This document shows positions 63,817-64,000 of a stretch of 64,000 nucleotides of DNA, in pieces (the first letter of the stretch is position 1; every line of letters starts with the position of its first letter). The notes beneath the pieces were generated by a model. The model made no database searches, was not told where the DNA came from, and worked only from the letters and a program-made list of their open reading frames with translations. The DNA lies in assembly GCF_019236475.1 (NCBI RefSeq), contig NZ_JAFAIX010000009.1:62001-126000 (forward strand), read 5' to 3'. The translations under genes and the position numbers were made by a program. The stretch comes from Chitinophaga sp. GTDB taxonomy: Bacteria; Bacteroidota; Bacteroidia; Chitinophagales; Chitinophagaceae.

Positions 63817-64000
63817 ATGAAAGCTGTTATTTCGAGATATATATTAGGTGCGGCACTGGTGAGCAGTTTATGGGGATGTGAAAAAGTGGACAAGCTGCAA
63901 CAAAATCCTTCCGCAGTATATAACGGTAGCCCGAAACTATTGCTCACAGGGCTGTTGATCAATATGAAAGATGGTCCGTGGAATGATGTGCAGCGACACA
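63817..64000 (+). CDS. SusD/RagB-like surface lipoprotein (5' end only)
   Basis: The window cuts this gene off after about 61 codons. The visible part is MKAVISRYILGAALVSSLWGC, a lipoprotein signal with a cysteine at residue 21, followed by EKVDKLQQNPSAVY and a SusD-like N-terminus. It starts 21 nt after SusC, which is the standard arrangement. It is partial at the right edge. Confidence 0.85.
   Translation, partial: MKAVISRYILGAALVSSLWGCEKVDKLQQNPSAVYNGSPKLLLTGLLINMKDGPWNDVQRH

Overview
The window reads as chromosomal DNA of a member of the Bacteroidota, most likely a Chitinophaga-like Chitinophagaceae. The support is: a sigma/FecR/SusC/SusD locus, a PorT-type beta-barrel, an OmpA protein with a calcium-binding linker, an HU-CCDC81/SPOR protein, a large Bacteroidota-type signal peptidase I, a DUF4230 protein, a type VI secretion locus of the Bacteroidota subtype (T6SSiii), weak ribosome binding sites and TAnnTTTG-like promoter elements. 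No rRNA, tRNA, CRISPR array, transposase or phage gene was seen.

Layout. 0.2-13.5 kb is mostly housekeeping: lepB, cdd, a secreted TPR protein, argS, a beta-barrel protein, a hairpin-rich spacer, an OmpA protein, dnaK, a DPE2-like malQ and an overlapping dipeptide epimerase. 13.5-16 kb is a minus-strand three-gene cassette: a clan CD (C25, caspase-like) protease without a secretion signal plus two small proteins of unknown function. 16.1-17.3 kb is a secreted PmoA/DUF6807-type protein. 17.4-29.3 kb is the main accessory block: three membrane proteins (one DUF3137-like), then a T6SSiii structural locus with sheath (tssB, tssC), a TraN/DUF4138-like periplasmic protein, baseplate (tssE, tssF, tssG, tssK), envelope proteins (PKD protein, tssN, tssO) and the tube (hcp/tssD). 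ClpV, VgrG, PAAR, TssR and recognisable effectors are absent here, so the apparatus must be completed elsewhere or be degenerate.

29.5-32.6 kb is a minus-strand ALDH-coaA-MBL operon, followed by an MFS exporter, the glycolytic pair pfkA-pyk, an S9 prolyl oligopeptidase and an RmlD-like reductase. 39.8-45.6 kb holds an HU-CCDC81/SPOR protein and a TPR plus beta-barrel pair. 45.9-49.4 kb has DoxX, thioesterase, cinA and a 2-oxoacid dehydrogenase E2. 49.6-53.6 kb has an RRM protein, a hypothetical, DUF4230, a cupin, a GNAT and an AraC regulator. 53.7-55.2 kb is an AT-rich accessory segment: three tandem ~133-bp double-hairpin repeats in front of a RhuM-Fic/Doc fusion. 55.3-64 kb has a DPP-like S9 peptidase and then an ECF sigma, FecR, SusC and SusD series that runs off the right edge.

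The strongest candidates for something new are the unusual T6SSiii locus with its TraN-like component and upstream DUF3137 module, the cytoplasmic caspase-like cassette, and the repeat RNA/operator array before the RhuM-Fic gene. A short motif, TTAGGGAGACACGWGC and variants, recurs more often than expected and is unexplained.
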